A stretch of DNA of 64,000 nt from assembly GCA_037892935.1 (NCBI GenBank), contig JAYXKI010000001.1, forward strand, positions 4,340,001 to 4,404,000, in the 5' to 3' direction. The notes under the pieces were generated by a model, which saw only the letters and a list, made by a program, of their open reading frames with translations, had not been told where the DNA came from and ran no database searches. Made by a program: the position numbers and the translations under genes. Shown piece by piece: positions 37,472 to 49,605 of this stretch (position 1 is its first letter; each line of letters begins with the position of its first letter). The DNA comes from Phlebopus portentosus. Its lineage: Eukaryota > Basidiomycota > Agaricomycetes > Boletales > Boletinellaceae.

Positions 37472-37962
37472 GGCTGCTGCTGGTCGTTGCGTTGCGTTGC
37501 GTTGGCCTGAATGAGCTTTAAGTTTGAGGTTCCTTAATTTCAGAAAGAACGACTTTAAACGAGAACCGTGTCATAGTATTACGTAATCTAATGAGGAGTT
37601 TCATTTTCATTTTACGTTACGTAAGTACGTACGTACAAGCACCGTATATTATTATATCATGACCGAACGAACTCGAACTAAGTGTTACAGGCTCCTGCCA
37701 TTCATCACTGAATGAATGCCTGCTACGGACGATTTAGTCGTAGAGTGCACTCTATTTTCTCGGTTTAGTACAGCTCTGTTCTGTGGTTATGTATTGCGTA
37801 CTTCTATCTATGCATACATGAGATTCCCGGTGACGAAGAGGTATAAAGGTGTATATATAATGGACATTCATCAAGTCACGGCGGCAGTCTGAGAGAAGAG
37901 ATCTAATGGTATCCACGGCCTTCGATTTTTTATTTATATTTTTTTTATTATTACTCCTGAAG

Positions 37963-39161
37963 CTATTCGATTAACGTACACCCCTCTTCGAGGAGGAGGA
38001 GCCTTCTGGTGTGTTTGTCGTCTGGTTTGAGGGTGCCTCGCGTTGGACAGAAGGATCCGAGCATCGTTCGAGTTTGGGCTGGCGAAGATGGGTCGGGCTC
38101 GGGCCATTGGGCGGTGTACACGAGGGCCGGGGAGGATGGGGATGGGGATGGGGATGGGGATGGGGATGGCGGAGGGCGGGGTGGGGGTGCGTGGTGGTAG
38201 TAGTAGTTTATTGCTTTTAAGACTGGATTTGGAGATTGGTAGAAAGGACGCGACTGCGGCTCGGAAGGCTTCGCGGGTTGGTGAGTTTCGGTCTTGCGTG
38301 GTATAGACGATGCGAAGGAAGAGAGAAGACCGTTGTCGAGCACTGTGACGCGCCGCCAGGTGCGCGTACCTTCGCGCGTTAGAGCGAACGCTACGTCGCC
38401 TTTCTGTGTCGCAGCGGGGGTTTGATCGGTGAGTCAGGGAAGGTGCGTGTATAGTGTATAGTGTGTGCGTACGAACCTTGAACGTGTAAGGCCAAGGTGC
38501 GTACATGCTACTCGGCCCAGGCGTGAAGCGCGGCATCGACAGAGCCGGTAATAGGCGGTACCGATAGGGATGCGAATGGATGTTCGTCGACCTCGACATC
38601 ACTTCTTCTTCCTCTTCTTCTTCACCTCTTCTTCTTCACTTCCGACCCCGCCTTCGTCTTCGTCAAAGTCCTCGGTATAGCCCTTCACGAAGGAAGATTC
38701 ATCATCCCCCACGTCCGTGTCGCTGTCGTCCCCGCTATCGTCCTCGTCGCCGGTCTCGAACTCAGTCTCGGAGTCGAGGTCGGAGTCGGGGTCGGGGTCG
38801 AGTCGGAGTCCTCATCGGACTGAATGTACAAAGTCCCGGTCTCAGATGCGGGGGAGAGGGTGAACGAGAATGCCGAGAGGGGCGAAAGCGGTACAAGGCG
38901 GGGCAGGGAGGGGGGCGACGACGACGACGACGATGACGACGCTGCTGCTGACGACGAGCAGTCGGACGAAGGGGAGCTGCAGGCCGAAGCGGATGTGAAC
39001 GTCGAGGCGACTGCTATCCGGAGGCGCTTCTTGGCCTTAGATTCGGCGCGGGGGCGTAGCACTGGGCTGTCCGGACCGAGATCGATGAAAGACTCGGGTT
39101 CGAGGGATAGACTCGGAGCAGCAGGAACAGGAGCAGGAGCAAGAGGTTGTAGGCCCGCCAT
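37963..39161 (-). CDS. Unrecognised acidic, Ser-rich protein
   Basis: Start ATG at 39161, about 130 nt below a TATA box. The N-terminus is Ala/Pro then Ser-rich (EPESFIDLGPDSPVLRPR), followed by an acidic block (FETGDEDDSGDDSDTDVGDD, ESSFVKGYTEDFDEDE) and a GAA-repeat-coded Glu/Lys run. After an intron, AFALTREGTRTWRRVTVLDN resembles the strand pattern of an SH3- or Tudor-like barrel, but I do not claim it. Two frame changes of one base lie near 38800 (a TCGGGG-rich tandem repeat) and near 38610 (a GAA repeat), each consistent with a missing base. The end at 37963 is uncertain, and a Pro/Ser repeat is coded by GGGGAT units near 38140-38170. Function unknown. Confidence 0.5.
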
Positions 39162-39288
39162 GGTCTTCCGATTGCGGGACGGAGGCGGTTCAGTTGCCCC
39201 CAGGCTTTAAAGGCAAGACAAGAAGAAGTCTCGACTCGTCCGGTTGAAGCAGGTGCAGCAGTCCTTCATAGAAGAGGGACGATCTTCT

Positions 39289-39296
39289 GTATATAT
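39289..39296 (-). promoter_or_regulatory. TATA-like element upstream of the acidic-protein gene
   Basis: GTATATATAC reads as TATATA on both strands and lies about 130 nt upstream of the minus-strand ATG at 39161. Confidence 0.4.
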
Positions 39297-40032
39297 ACCA
39301 TACCATCGGACGGGAGGGAATGGAGGGCGCGCGCAGATGGACGATCACGATCGAAGAGTGTGCCGAAAGAAAGAGCCCGCCGAATAAGAAGTGGAAGTAA
39401 GGCGGGAGATGTATGTGTAGATGCGAATGCGTGAGTGGATATGGAAACGAAGCCGAGTTTGATTGATGGATGCGTATGGGCTTGTCTGCGCCTTTTCTCG
39501 GGTGGGGTTAGTATTGAGTATGCGTATTGGGCACTCACTGATTTTGTAGTCGTATGCTGAAGCGAACAGCTTTGCTGAAGTCAAGTCGACGGATCCTAAG
39601 GCCTGACCAGGAGCCACACACATATACCACATACGTAATGGCACCTGAAACCAAAGAACTCTTCCCTTCCATTGCGGTTCCATATAAAAGCGAGAAGATC
39701 TTCCTTCAAAATGAACAAAGAGGAAACTTCTGAGAATTACATTTATTTATTTATCCCAATTTCTTCCTTGTGTCTGTGATTACCTTCAGAAGAATCTTTC
39801 TTTCATTTTCGCATCTCACACGATTGATTTTAAGTCCGGCCGGTAGACTCGGAAGCTTGTAGCTAAATTGTGTTCGTTTGATATTACTGTACTGTAATTG
39901 ACGACTGCGTTCGGGATCAGCGTTGTGTCGGTTTAGCAATCAAGTCCAGGGGTGGAACTCACCATCTAAGTATTTATATTACTGTACATGCCGGGTGCCA
40001 GACCGAGGGACTGTGACCGCTCCGTCGGTACA
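39297..40032. other. Intergenic stretch, possible unplaced exon
   Basis: A minus-strand frame starting at 39683 stays open to a good GTGAGT donor near 39536, but no continuing exon was found. Otherwise no coding signal. Confidence 0.35.
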
Positions 40033-41111
40033 TTAAGCGACATCACCTTCGAGCACAATGACCGTTCCCTTCGACCACTCTCGTACTCTTCTGGGGAGAT
40101 CGTCATCGACGAGTCGCATCTCCACCTCATCAAACACCTCCACGCGCCGCGTCTCCACGAATCCGAGCTTTGCGAACAGCGCCTGGCTGGCGCTGTTCTT
40201 CGCGCCGATACGGGCGATGAGTTTGGCCGCGGAGATAGGTAGGGAATGGGAATGCGCGAAGGCGTTATCTGAGGAGGGTGGAGGGGGGTGGTGATGGAAA
40301 GACGTGGCGAACGAAAGTAAGAGTTGGAGCGCTTCCGTTGCGAGGCCGTTTCGACGATGGGGTCTTTCTAAGGTGCCTGCTGGTGAACGAGAGCCAAAAT
40401 AAATAGAATAGGGTTGGGTTGAAAGAAATTTGGCACACACACACGTACCGGCGATCATGATCTCGCACTCCACCTCGAGATCTGCATCACTCGCAGATCC
40501 CTTGAAGAAGAGGTTGACGTCGCCGATCATGCGAGATGTGTTGTATATGCTTTCTCGAACGACGGCCTTCGCGAGGGTGTTCGATCCTTCTCGTCGCGGT
40601 TCTTCGCGAGAAAGGACGATGAACGCCAGTTCTGCGAGCGTTAATTACACTTGATGATCATTGGCGGGAAGCAGGAAAGAGTTTGGAGACGGACTATCTT
40701 CGTCTTCTTGCCATTTCCCTGTCAAAAAAAAAAAAAAAAAGAGGTCCGGCTTTGTTTCATTCGAGGCAGTCGAAGTATAAGAGTCGACTGACGGACGCAC
40801 GCTGCATCTCGTATTCCCCCTCCAGGGTCAACGGGTCGCTGGCTGTGAGCTCTCGAAGCTCCGGATCGAGCATCCATTCATGGTATTTCTATTCTGACAG
40901 AAATTGATTTGAGAAAATATATCCTCAGCACCTGCTAACTCCGTCACGACGCCAAATGATGCGACGAGCTGACCTCGACATGTTCCTTCCTACAGGCATA
41001 TAAGTCAGAGTCTCGACTCTGTATCGCATAAGCGAAGGGTTTTGTGAGCTCACCTGTATGGAACGAGTAATACCCTTCACCGACGATTGCGAGGTTCTGG
41101 TTGGCCTTCAT
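40033..41111 (-). CDS. NAT9-like GNAT N-acetyltransferase
   Basis: Member of the N-acetyltransferase 9 family, of which animal NAT9 is linked to microtubule stability. Clear exons (minus): 40888-40801, 40718-40695, 40631-40449 and about 40379-40033, plus one or two 5' exons between 41111 and 40974. Motifs: KEHVE, YHEWMLDPELRELTAS, GEYEMQ, KWQEDED, MIGDVNLFF, EIMIAG and the acetyl-CoA loop RRNGLATEALQLLL, then KLIARIGAKNSASQALF and KLGF. The 24-nt exon codes only KWQEDED. The junction between the ATG exon (MKANQNLAIVG) and the KEHVE exon is unresolved, because several in-frame splice choices exist and none gives the usual VLVPYR segment. Confidence 0.87.
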
Positions 41112-41412
41112 CGAATGCGAATGGAGGGGAAATCCGATTCCGAGTTCGAGATTTGATTCGTTGATAGTCTTGCGCACGTGATTCGACTTGAGGTTTTTTT
41201 TTCTTTATGATCAACCCAAAATACAGTAATAGAGGGAAGCATAAGCAAATCATACAAGTTCACAATTATTTGATCCAGGCTTCCTTCTGAGTTCACTTTG
41301 TACACACAAGCCGTTCAGTGTCTACATATCTATGTATATAATGAAACAACAATTTTATCGCGGCCGTCCTCCATATTGCACAATCTAAAAAAAGAAACAA
41401 AAGAAACGAGAC

Positions 41413-43790
41413 TCAGAATAAGAGCGTCAGCGTGAATGCAGTGAGGATCGTCATCGTGATGAACATGAGCGCGTATTGGGGGACGAGGAACGCAGAGAGG
41501 GTCGTTGCCTCCCCCGTCCCCGAGTAGACCTGCGTGAGGAATACTTGGGTCGTCGCTGTTGGTATGCAGGATAGGAAGCTACAGTAATCGGGAAAAATAA
41601 TACAGGGAGGAGATATCCCAGAGGTGTGAGGAAGTTTTCAATTCCGATTGAGATCTGAGAGGATAAGATGAAGACGCACATGCACACGAATCGCAGTACT
41701 TTGTCTGATTCGTCGATGATGCCTGCGGTGGTCAGGCCCTGGGTGAGGAGCACGCCGACGATGGGCATGGCCACCATTTTGCCGATGGCGAGGGCGGAGA
41801 TGGCGCCGAGGGGGAGTGAGCGCCACTGTGCGGGGGAGTGCGGGACTTGTAGGCGGGCGAGGGCGGAGCCGAGGCAGATGAGCCCCAAGGGAACGGATGC
41901 GGCGCCGATGAAGCTGGGAACGGTCCAAGGAAAAAAAAAGAGCAGGTTGGAATTTGAAAGCAGGAGAGGAGGAAAGGGTCGGGCTTACGAAGCGGTATCG
42001 AGCACGAAGGCCAGCGGGGGCTGCCCGTCTGGAGCGTTCGGCACCAGGTTGCTGCCGTCTCCGTCACTGTCTACGGGTGTGAAGAGCGATTTGAGGATGG
42101 GCACGAGTGCGATGAGGAGGGCGACGAAGATTGCGATTGCTTGGGGTGTGAGCATGGAGAGGAGGATGGTGCGCGTGTGGGCGAGGAGGACGTGGTGTGT
42201 TGCCCGCGGGCGCGGGCGGGGAGTCGTTGGGGGCCGACGCTGGAGGGGAGTTTGTGGTCGTGAGCGGGTGAAGGCAGGGCCGCGTCGTTGGCTATGGTGG
42301 CGGTCGTGGTGCTTGGATTCTGGCTCGTGCGGCGGGAGAAAAGCGGTCGGTGCGAGGGATGCCTGCACTCAGAGTCACCGGGCGTAAGGGAAGGTGCTGG
42401 GGAAGTAACCCGAGACGGATGGCAATCGTTGCCCGCTGCGGTTGCACTTGCGCTCGCGCTACGTGTAGGCAAGAATACGCGCTCCGGGACGACGGTGGCA
42501 TTGTCATCCAGCTCCACGTCATGTTGGAAAGAGACGTGTTTCTGACGCTGGAAACGGGAGGGTTGTGCGAATTGAGGTTCTGGTGCTGCTAGGGTAGATC
42601 TTCTCTCTTCAATGCAGTCGGATTCTGACACAAACGCGTCTTCCTCTATAGCCTTTTCATGCACATCTCCTTCATTCTTGCATTTCCCATCCTCGACCCT
42701 CTCCGGATCCTCACTCTTCTCCAAGTCTTTGTCCATCCCATCCGACTTCTTCGTTTTTCTCCTCCCGGCAACGCGCCTCCTCACAGAACTCAAGTTCTTT
42801 GAAATCCGTCTGATTGACTCTGTCGTCTTCTCGGGTACGCTTTTCCGCACTTCTTCATCATCCATGTCCGGTCCGACGTAGTCCCGTTCGATAAGCTTGA
42901 CTCCGCCCAGCGGGAATAATGTTATCTACTCCACAGTTTCCAGCAGAAGCAAAAGCCGTTAACATAGTGCTCTTCTTTCGGTAGATAGGATTTAGAATGA
43001 AGTGGAAAAGAGACAGCCCGGAGAGGAGCTTAGTGGAGAGCGGGAGACGAAAAGCACTTACAAAGAAAACGATTATGAAAGCAGCGAGGTACGCGACGGC
43101 AACTGTTTGGTCAGTTGACCCGTTGAACGGAGCAGAGCCTGTGATGCTCATGATAACAGCCGTCGCTATTTCATGAATAAGGCCTCAGAACGGGGCGTCT
43201 GGATGGAATGTAAATGCACGCACGGACGTCACCGACGTTACTCCATCCACCCGCGACGAGGATGCCGTACCGGAAGCGATGCGGGACCCAGAAGAACTGC
43301 TTGACGAGCCAGGCGATGATGATTCCAAAGGCTTCATAGAGAAATGCGACCAGAATTAGTGGGCCTTTGTATTAAGACGCACTTCAGTAAGAGATAAACG
43401 CAATAAGAAGGGGGAGCTCACCGAGTGCTCCAACGTTATCTGAGGTGAAGGCAGGTACGATTTTCGAGAACATGAGGGCTATCGCGGTTAGGATCGTCAG
43501 AAGTTTTCCTTACCCTCGAGATAATTGACATACCAGGCAACGTAATATTCTATTAGAGTTCAGTCTAGCTTCAAGTATTCGGAAGAACGAGACGTACCAA
43601 TAAGACCTGACCCATTCCTCTAGCTGCTACGGGTGGGAAGATGTCCGCCTTGGTGATGATGAACCCGCATAATGTGCAGAGGACCCTAAATTCACAGCTG
43701 AGCTTACAACCTAAAAGAAAGCTTGTTCCAAACTTACAGTCGGATAAGGGGACGCACGGAAACCCAAATTAGCGCGCCGACGGACAGCAT
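41413..43790 (-). CDS. Auxin-efflux-carrier (AEC/PIN-like) family transporter
   Basis: Membrane transporter of the bile/arsenite/riboflavin-type fold, in fungi probably at the ER or plasma membrane; substrate unknown. Nine exons (minus): 43790-43738, 43685-43598, 43550-43535, 43478-43422, 43364-43224, 43165-43062, 42925-41989, 41913-41680 and 41578-41413. About five helices precede and five follow a 250-residue basic and acidic cytosolic loop. Family motifs: GFIITKADIFPPVAARGMGQ, NITLPG, NVGDVPTAVIMS (the conserved N-x-G-D-x-P core) and VCIFLSCIPTATTQVFLTQ. Exon 3 has only 16 nt. Near 42200, in a GC-rich run, the frame changes by one base just before the helix MLTPQAIAIFVALLIALVP, consistent with a missing base. 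Divergent from the 44.4 kb gene by 651 bp. Confidence 0.9.
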
Positions 43791-44441
43791 CTCGGGCTAG
43801 ATGAGACGACGAGAAGTGCGAACCCGTCCACAGGGGGAATCGACTCACTCGATGGACAGAGTTAGATAGAAAGTACCCAGGACCAGGATCTCTTCTCAGC
43901 TCAGAAAGAACAATGCGACGATATATTTATTTTAAAGGTCGAGATTCCAGAACTCGGACTCGTCGGACAATTTTTAAATCTTTGCGTTCGTGAGTTGCAT
44001 CGAACCAGAGTAGTGGGCCTCGTGGCCTCTCTCGTTAAGAAGCCCAGGGACATATCCTGGCTGTATGACTGAATATGTATCGATATGTGTTCTTTTGAAT
44101 GTACAGAAGCAAGCCCATTTACCTTCTTCTATTTCTGTGCGTTGTGTTGGTGAGGTGGTGAGGTGCCGAGGTTGAGTGCCGTTCGCTTTGATCGGAGTAA
44201 CGGAAAGCGGGCCGAGAGCGGGTATTTATTACGTAAATGTGCAGCTAATCACAGATGACGTAATTTATCAACTGATAATATTTTAGGAGTCCGCCCAGAT
44301 AGACTTCACTTTACCTTACTCTTACTCTTACTAAACCAATCAGCATCCGTATCTGCATGGCTTCATAGCCCAGCCTTTCTTCTCCCCGTTCATAACAGAA
44401 GCCACGCTCGTACTTACGACTCAGCTTCAGTCAACTCAGAC

Positions 44442-47400
44442 ATGCCTGACGATGTCGAGAAGATCCCATCTCACCCACAGCGCGGGAATGGAGGGAACTT
44501 GGAACCACAAGTTTCTCGAGCGAGCGAACGATCGCGTCCTGGAGGTCGTCCCAAATTAAGAATACAGCTTCCGGGAGAAGAGGGCGATGGTATCTCCCCT
44601 AAAGAGACGGACACGTCTGACGCTTTGAATGGTTCAGTCCATCCGGACCCACTCGACCCTCGGGCTAGCATCGCCAAAGCGACTTCTTCAAAGTTCGTTC
44701 GGCGGCTCAGCGCGGGCTTAGAAAAGGGTGGACGCTCATTTGAGAAGTTGAGGAAGTCGCTTGGACTACCTGACTCGAGCTGGATAACGAACAACTTGGA
44801 TGCCACTCATATCAAGCCGGTTATCCGAGCTGCGGTGGCAGGCTGGATTTCCGTGGTACTCCTCGTCATCATGCCGATACAAAGGATGTTGGGGCAGGTA
44901 GTAGTCCCATCTCCGCTCATGTGTCTGCAAGACTAATCGCGCACAGGCTGGATTCCTCATCATTTTAGGCATGTTCCTGTCTTTGTTATTGACCGATCTG
45001 TCTGACGTCGGCTTGTAGCTTCTTTCATTTCACCTCCCGCAGAAGCCTTTGTGCAAGTCCTCGAACGGGAACTGGCTATACTAATCTTTACAAGTACTTC
45101 CTTCGCGTGTGTCTTTTTCTATGCCAACTCGCGTACAGGAACAATACTAATGCTGACTATAGTTGGACCTGCCTTGGGATTCGTCTAGCAAACTTGGCTC
45201 GAAAAGAGTTCAACCCCTCCGCCTCAGTCACAGAAATCTATTCAGCCCGCTATCTTGAGGCCCGGGTGTGTCCTCCTTCAACTAACTTCCTTGCGATTGA
45301 TATTCAGATGATCTATATCTTGTTCTAGCCGACGGTCATTTGCGGAGTTTTTCTCTTCATCTGGACTTCTCTCCTGTTGTACACGAGAGCCCGCGTCGGA
45401 CCTGGCCCGTATATTGTAGCTATTGTTCTGTCTTGTATATTAACAGGTATGTATAAAGATTATTCTGTAGGCCAGGACTTTATACTCACGACTCGGATTA
45501 GACATTTCTCTCACTACTGCCCATCTCTTCCCTTATCCATACTATGGAGTACGTTCGGAGTCTTCGTCGTTGATATTGTTCGTTGCTAATTTCTCTCTGT
45601 ACAGATCGGTGAATCTGTTATTAAGCCTGTCGCCATTCATTCCGCCATTTCCATAGTCTGCGCCGCATTTGTTCTCCCCGAAAGCGTCAACGCGCAGTTT
45701 ATCAAGAGATTTCAAGTTGTCTTCTCTGCACTCGCCAAAGCAGTGCGCACTCAGCCCGAAATCTTCCAGAAATCAGCTCTCTCGGATGAGTTCGATCCGA
45801 CGCCATTTTTTAAGCAAGTTGAAGCTGCGGAATCTGCTCTTGCTCCGCTAGCGGCGACAAGTCGCCTGATGAAGCGTGATATTTCCTGGGGTCGATTTGG
45901 CTCGAAGGATTTCTCACGCTTACACGAACTTGTAAGGAGGATGACTGTGCGAGCTAACGGAATGGCGTTTTATTTCAAGATCATGGACTCATCTGCGAAT
46001 AAGCAACCTGGAACTCCCGCATTTTCCTTACTCAACACGCCTGCGCACTCGCCTCCATCTTCACGCCCTCCTTCGCCGACACGTTCGGCCCGTTCCTCAC
46101 GGTCGTTAAGTGATCTGAACATCAGTGCGAGTGCTTCAGTTGCGTCCGTGAATTCTGCCTCTGCGAGGAGAAGGAGGAGGCAACAACGACACTCTGCGCA
46201 TAATTCCCTTTATCAAGCAGCATTACAATTTTATCACCATGCTCATCATCGGAATTCTCGCCAATCTCGCCACCAGCATCCTCACAGCAGGCACCATACA
46301 TCGTCCTTGTTCCATGACGTACTAAATAAAACATCAGAGGGTGCTGTGGGCGTGTTCGAGTCGCAGCGGTACCTCAATCTCGAGACCCGGTTGACGCATC
46401 CGAACGCAGAGGAATTCATCCCACAGATCGTGCATCACCTCGGTGAGAGTTCTGCAGACCTGGTGCAATGTGCTGGAGATGCGTTGGAGCACCTCACGCT
46501 CAAATTTGGGAGGATGAACGAGGATCGCTTCTATAAATTGTTCTGTCGAGAGCGGGCTATGTCATGGGAGGAGGGCATACACGATGACGAGAGCATGCTG
46601 AAGAAGTTAAAGAGCGTGAGAGAAGAGTTTAGGACGAAGAGCAGGTTTGCGAGATTCTCGACATATATCTATGTGTTAAATATTTTGATCTCTTGTTTAG
46701 GCATCGCGTTCTGGATCTGTACAGACCACACGTCGACGCATACTTGTCTTCCCAGACAGACCAGGAGCCACCACCGCATCTCTATCTCTTTCAGTGCTAC
46801 ATGTATCAATACCACCTCATGTTCTTTGCAGAACATCTGTGTCAGATGGTAAGCACCTCCTTCATGTTGTGCCGTAATTTATACGAACACATTAATGAGA
46901 GCCTTTGTATTGTGTCTAGTTCGAGGAGCTGATAGACTTGGAAAAGACTCGTCCTTGTTCGAGGCTTTGGTTGCCCATCCTTCCGTTCAAACAGATTATC
47001 ATGCGAAGCAAGTGGGAGCCGCCGGACGCGGGTTTGCAGCATGCTGAAGACGAAGATCCCGGTATGTCTGCGTCCTACTGAAACTTTCCCCCCGACTAAC
47101 TAAAGTCTTCTATTCCCAATTCCCAGACGTCATCCAAGGCATCGAGCCTGAGAAAGCAGAACTGCTCAGTCATGCGGAGAGAAGAGATCCTGATGCCTTA
47201 CCGCCGACTAACGCGATTGAGGCTATTGGAACTCTTATCTACGCCTCGGTAAATGCGCTTGGACGCGGGAATGCGGTGTTTGGCTTCAAGGCAGGAGTCC
47301 TTTCTGGTGCGTCCAAAGAACTTTTGTTTGTCCGGAGAACGCAAGAGCTGATATTTGATGTTTGTTTAATCAAGTACTGTTGAGTCTGCCGAACTTCCTA

Positions 47401-49199
47401 CCGAGCTCGGCCGAGTTTGCCTTCGGTAAGTCGTTGCTTGAAGTTCTAATGAAGGTGTCCTGATTACTGATTTTGGTCATTTGATGTAAGTGAACCGATC
47501 GATCTGGGCTTTGTGAGCAATCCTATATTCAAAGTAAACGACCTATAAGCTCAAGATCGGGATCTTCTAGGGTGATTGGCCAGCTTACTCTGAGTCGGTT
47601 CCGCGGTGATACAGTCCGGGGCTACTGCTCGCGAGAAGTGGCAACTTTCTGCGGAGGGATCATCGGCATTGTAATGTGGTACGTAGCTTACCTCACTCTT
47701 CTCAATGTTCGTTTTCATTTACACTTCGTGATGCAGGTACGCCTCAACAGGCCTCGGAAATGGCAATTCATACGGCCTGGCAGCTGTCTGCGCTGTCGCG
47801 TACCCGTTCTTGTTCTTCATTCGGCTGTATTATCCTGCTGCGCCGATGGCGCTGACGATCTTTCTCGTTACTATCGGCTTGGTGGTTGGGTATAGTTGGC
47901 AGGATGCGAAGATGCCGAATTTGTCTAATGCTGGTGGGTTTGCAGTGCTATACGGTAATGATGAGTGTTAATTATGTCCATTGTTCATTGGCTCTTGTAG
48001 GCTTGGGGGTTGAAGTTGCCTGGGTACGTTCTAATTACTTGAATGGTTTTCTTCTGGCTGATGCCTTTGTAGAAACGATTCATACTAGTTACTATCGGTG
48101 TTACCGTCGCTTTGTAAGTCCTTGAGTATTCTACACAATGTAGCATGTTTAACGGCCCCATTCCACTTAGCATCTTCTCTTACTTCCCACCTTCGACGAC
48201 TCTTCGCCGATACCTCCGTACAACATACGCAACAACGACGCAACAGCTCGGTCAAGCGTACTGCGACGTTGTCTCGAACGTAACGGTGCGCGGTGGGCCC
48301 GAGACGGAGGCGATTGTGAAAGAGCTGATTGCGAGTCGGTTGAAGTTGAGGAGGAGCAAAGTGTTGATGGCAAATGTCGTGTATGAGTTCTCGTTTAGGG
48401 GAAAGTGGCCGAAAGAGAGGTATGAGGGGATTTGTGAGATCCAGCTGTAAGTCATCCTTTATCACGAGAAGTGAGAGGCTAGCGACTGATTTTATCGATG
48501 TGGATAGGGAGATTGCGTATTTGCTATCGCACCTTCGTTCTGCGACGGAGCATCTCGAGCCCTCATGGGCCCGTGCCTTCCTCAAGCGGACGAGCTTTCT
48601 CGAGCCGGAGTTCCAAGGAGACGTCCTCGCAGTCATCAGTCCGTCGAATGTTTTCACTCATTCTGTTCCCTCGCTAATATGTAATGTACTCGTACTTCAA
48701 CAGACATGATCTCCACTTCCCTGCGCACGGGCACGCCCCTCCCACAGGTCACGCCCTGCCCTCTGCTCGACCGGTTCGTCGCGCCGAAAATGGGATTCCA
48801 CTTCCTCAATGGTGAAGATAGCGCGAGCCCTGACACTAATAACGAAGGGGGCGATACCGGAGAAGAAAGTGACGTGTACGGAGAGGAGAGCGAGTATGCA
48901 GGGCTGCCGAGGAGGCTGACGGCGAAGACGCTGGAGGATGAGCAGTACCTGTAAGCCACTTCGCAATTTTTTCCTACGAGTCTCTCATGGCTGATGGGCT
49001 TTTGACCCTCGATATGCACAGGTACTTCAGCGTCGGCGTCGCCACGGCCTTTGGTATCGTCACACGGCTCGACAGGCTGATGGTAGCGACGAAGGAGCTC
49101 GTCGGTGAGCAGTTCCATATTACGGGCTTGCCGGTGTACACGCGAAGATCGAGTACGCCCTCTGGTCCTAGCGCGTTGAGAAGGAGCGGCGGGCGATAG
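44442..49199 (+). CDS. Large ArAE-type membrane protein (putative ER transporter N-terminus, DUF2421-like C-terminus)
   Basis: Roughly 1,100-residue polytopic protein related to fungal aromatic-acid-exporter/Bre4-like proteins. The first exon (44442-44897) is a cytosolic Ser/Pro/Lys region ending in the first helix (VAGWISVVLLVIMPIQRML). Then come small exons (44947-44968, 45019-45106, 45163-45265, 45329-45446, 45502-45548) with helices, a long exon 45605-46644 holding a His/Ser-rich loop, and further exons through 47571-47678 and 47737 onward forming a second helix bundle (YPFLFFIRLYYPAAPMAL). The C-terminal region has STTLRRYLRTTYATTTQQLG. The intron after 44968 has donor GCATGT and must be GC-AG to keep phase. 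Exon 47491-47512 has only 22 nt. Stop TAG at 49197. Transport substrate unknown. Confidence 0.85.
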
Positions 49200-49605
49200 A
49201 ATTCTGGTTGGAGATAATAACTTCGGTCGAGATGTATGGCGTTTTGGAGGTTGTAATGCATGTATGCACGAAACTTGTATGTAGCACTAGCAAGAGATAG
49301 ATAATAAAGATTGATGTATAAATTGCGTATATTGTATGTATTGTCTGTATAGCTGTAACACAACCGTCATACCACTATAAAAAAAATAAGGCCTAGACGA
49401 TTAGAACAAGAGAAAAGAAATGGAAGCGGGCAAGGTAAGAAAGGGGACGTGTGTGTGTGAAGGAAGGGAAGTGATGAGAAAGCGGAAGAGATTGGATTCT
49501 TGGAAGTGCGGTCCGATTGGACAGTGTGGTGTCTGTGGTATCCTGGTAGCATAAATATACACAAAGCTCTCCGTTGCAGAAGCGGGGCGTCGAGGGAGCT
49601 GAGAA

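Noticed and set aside
39345..39683. Minus-strand frame with a good donor that might start another gene
   Set aside because: No continuing exon could be joined in phase, and it overlaps the promoter region of the 39.2-kb gene.
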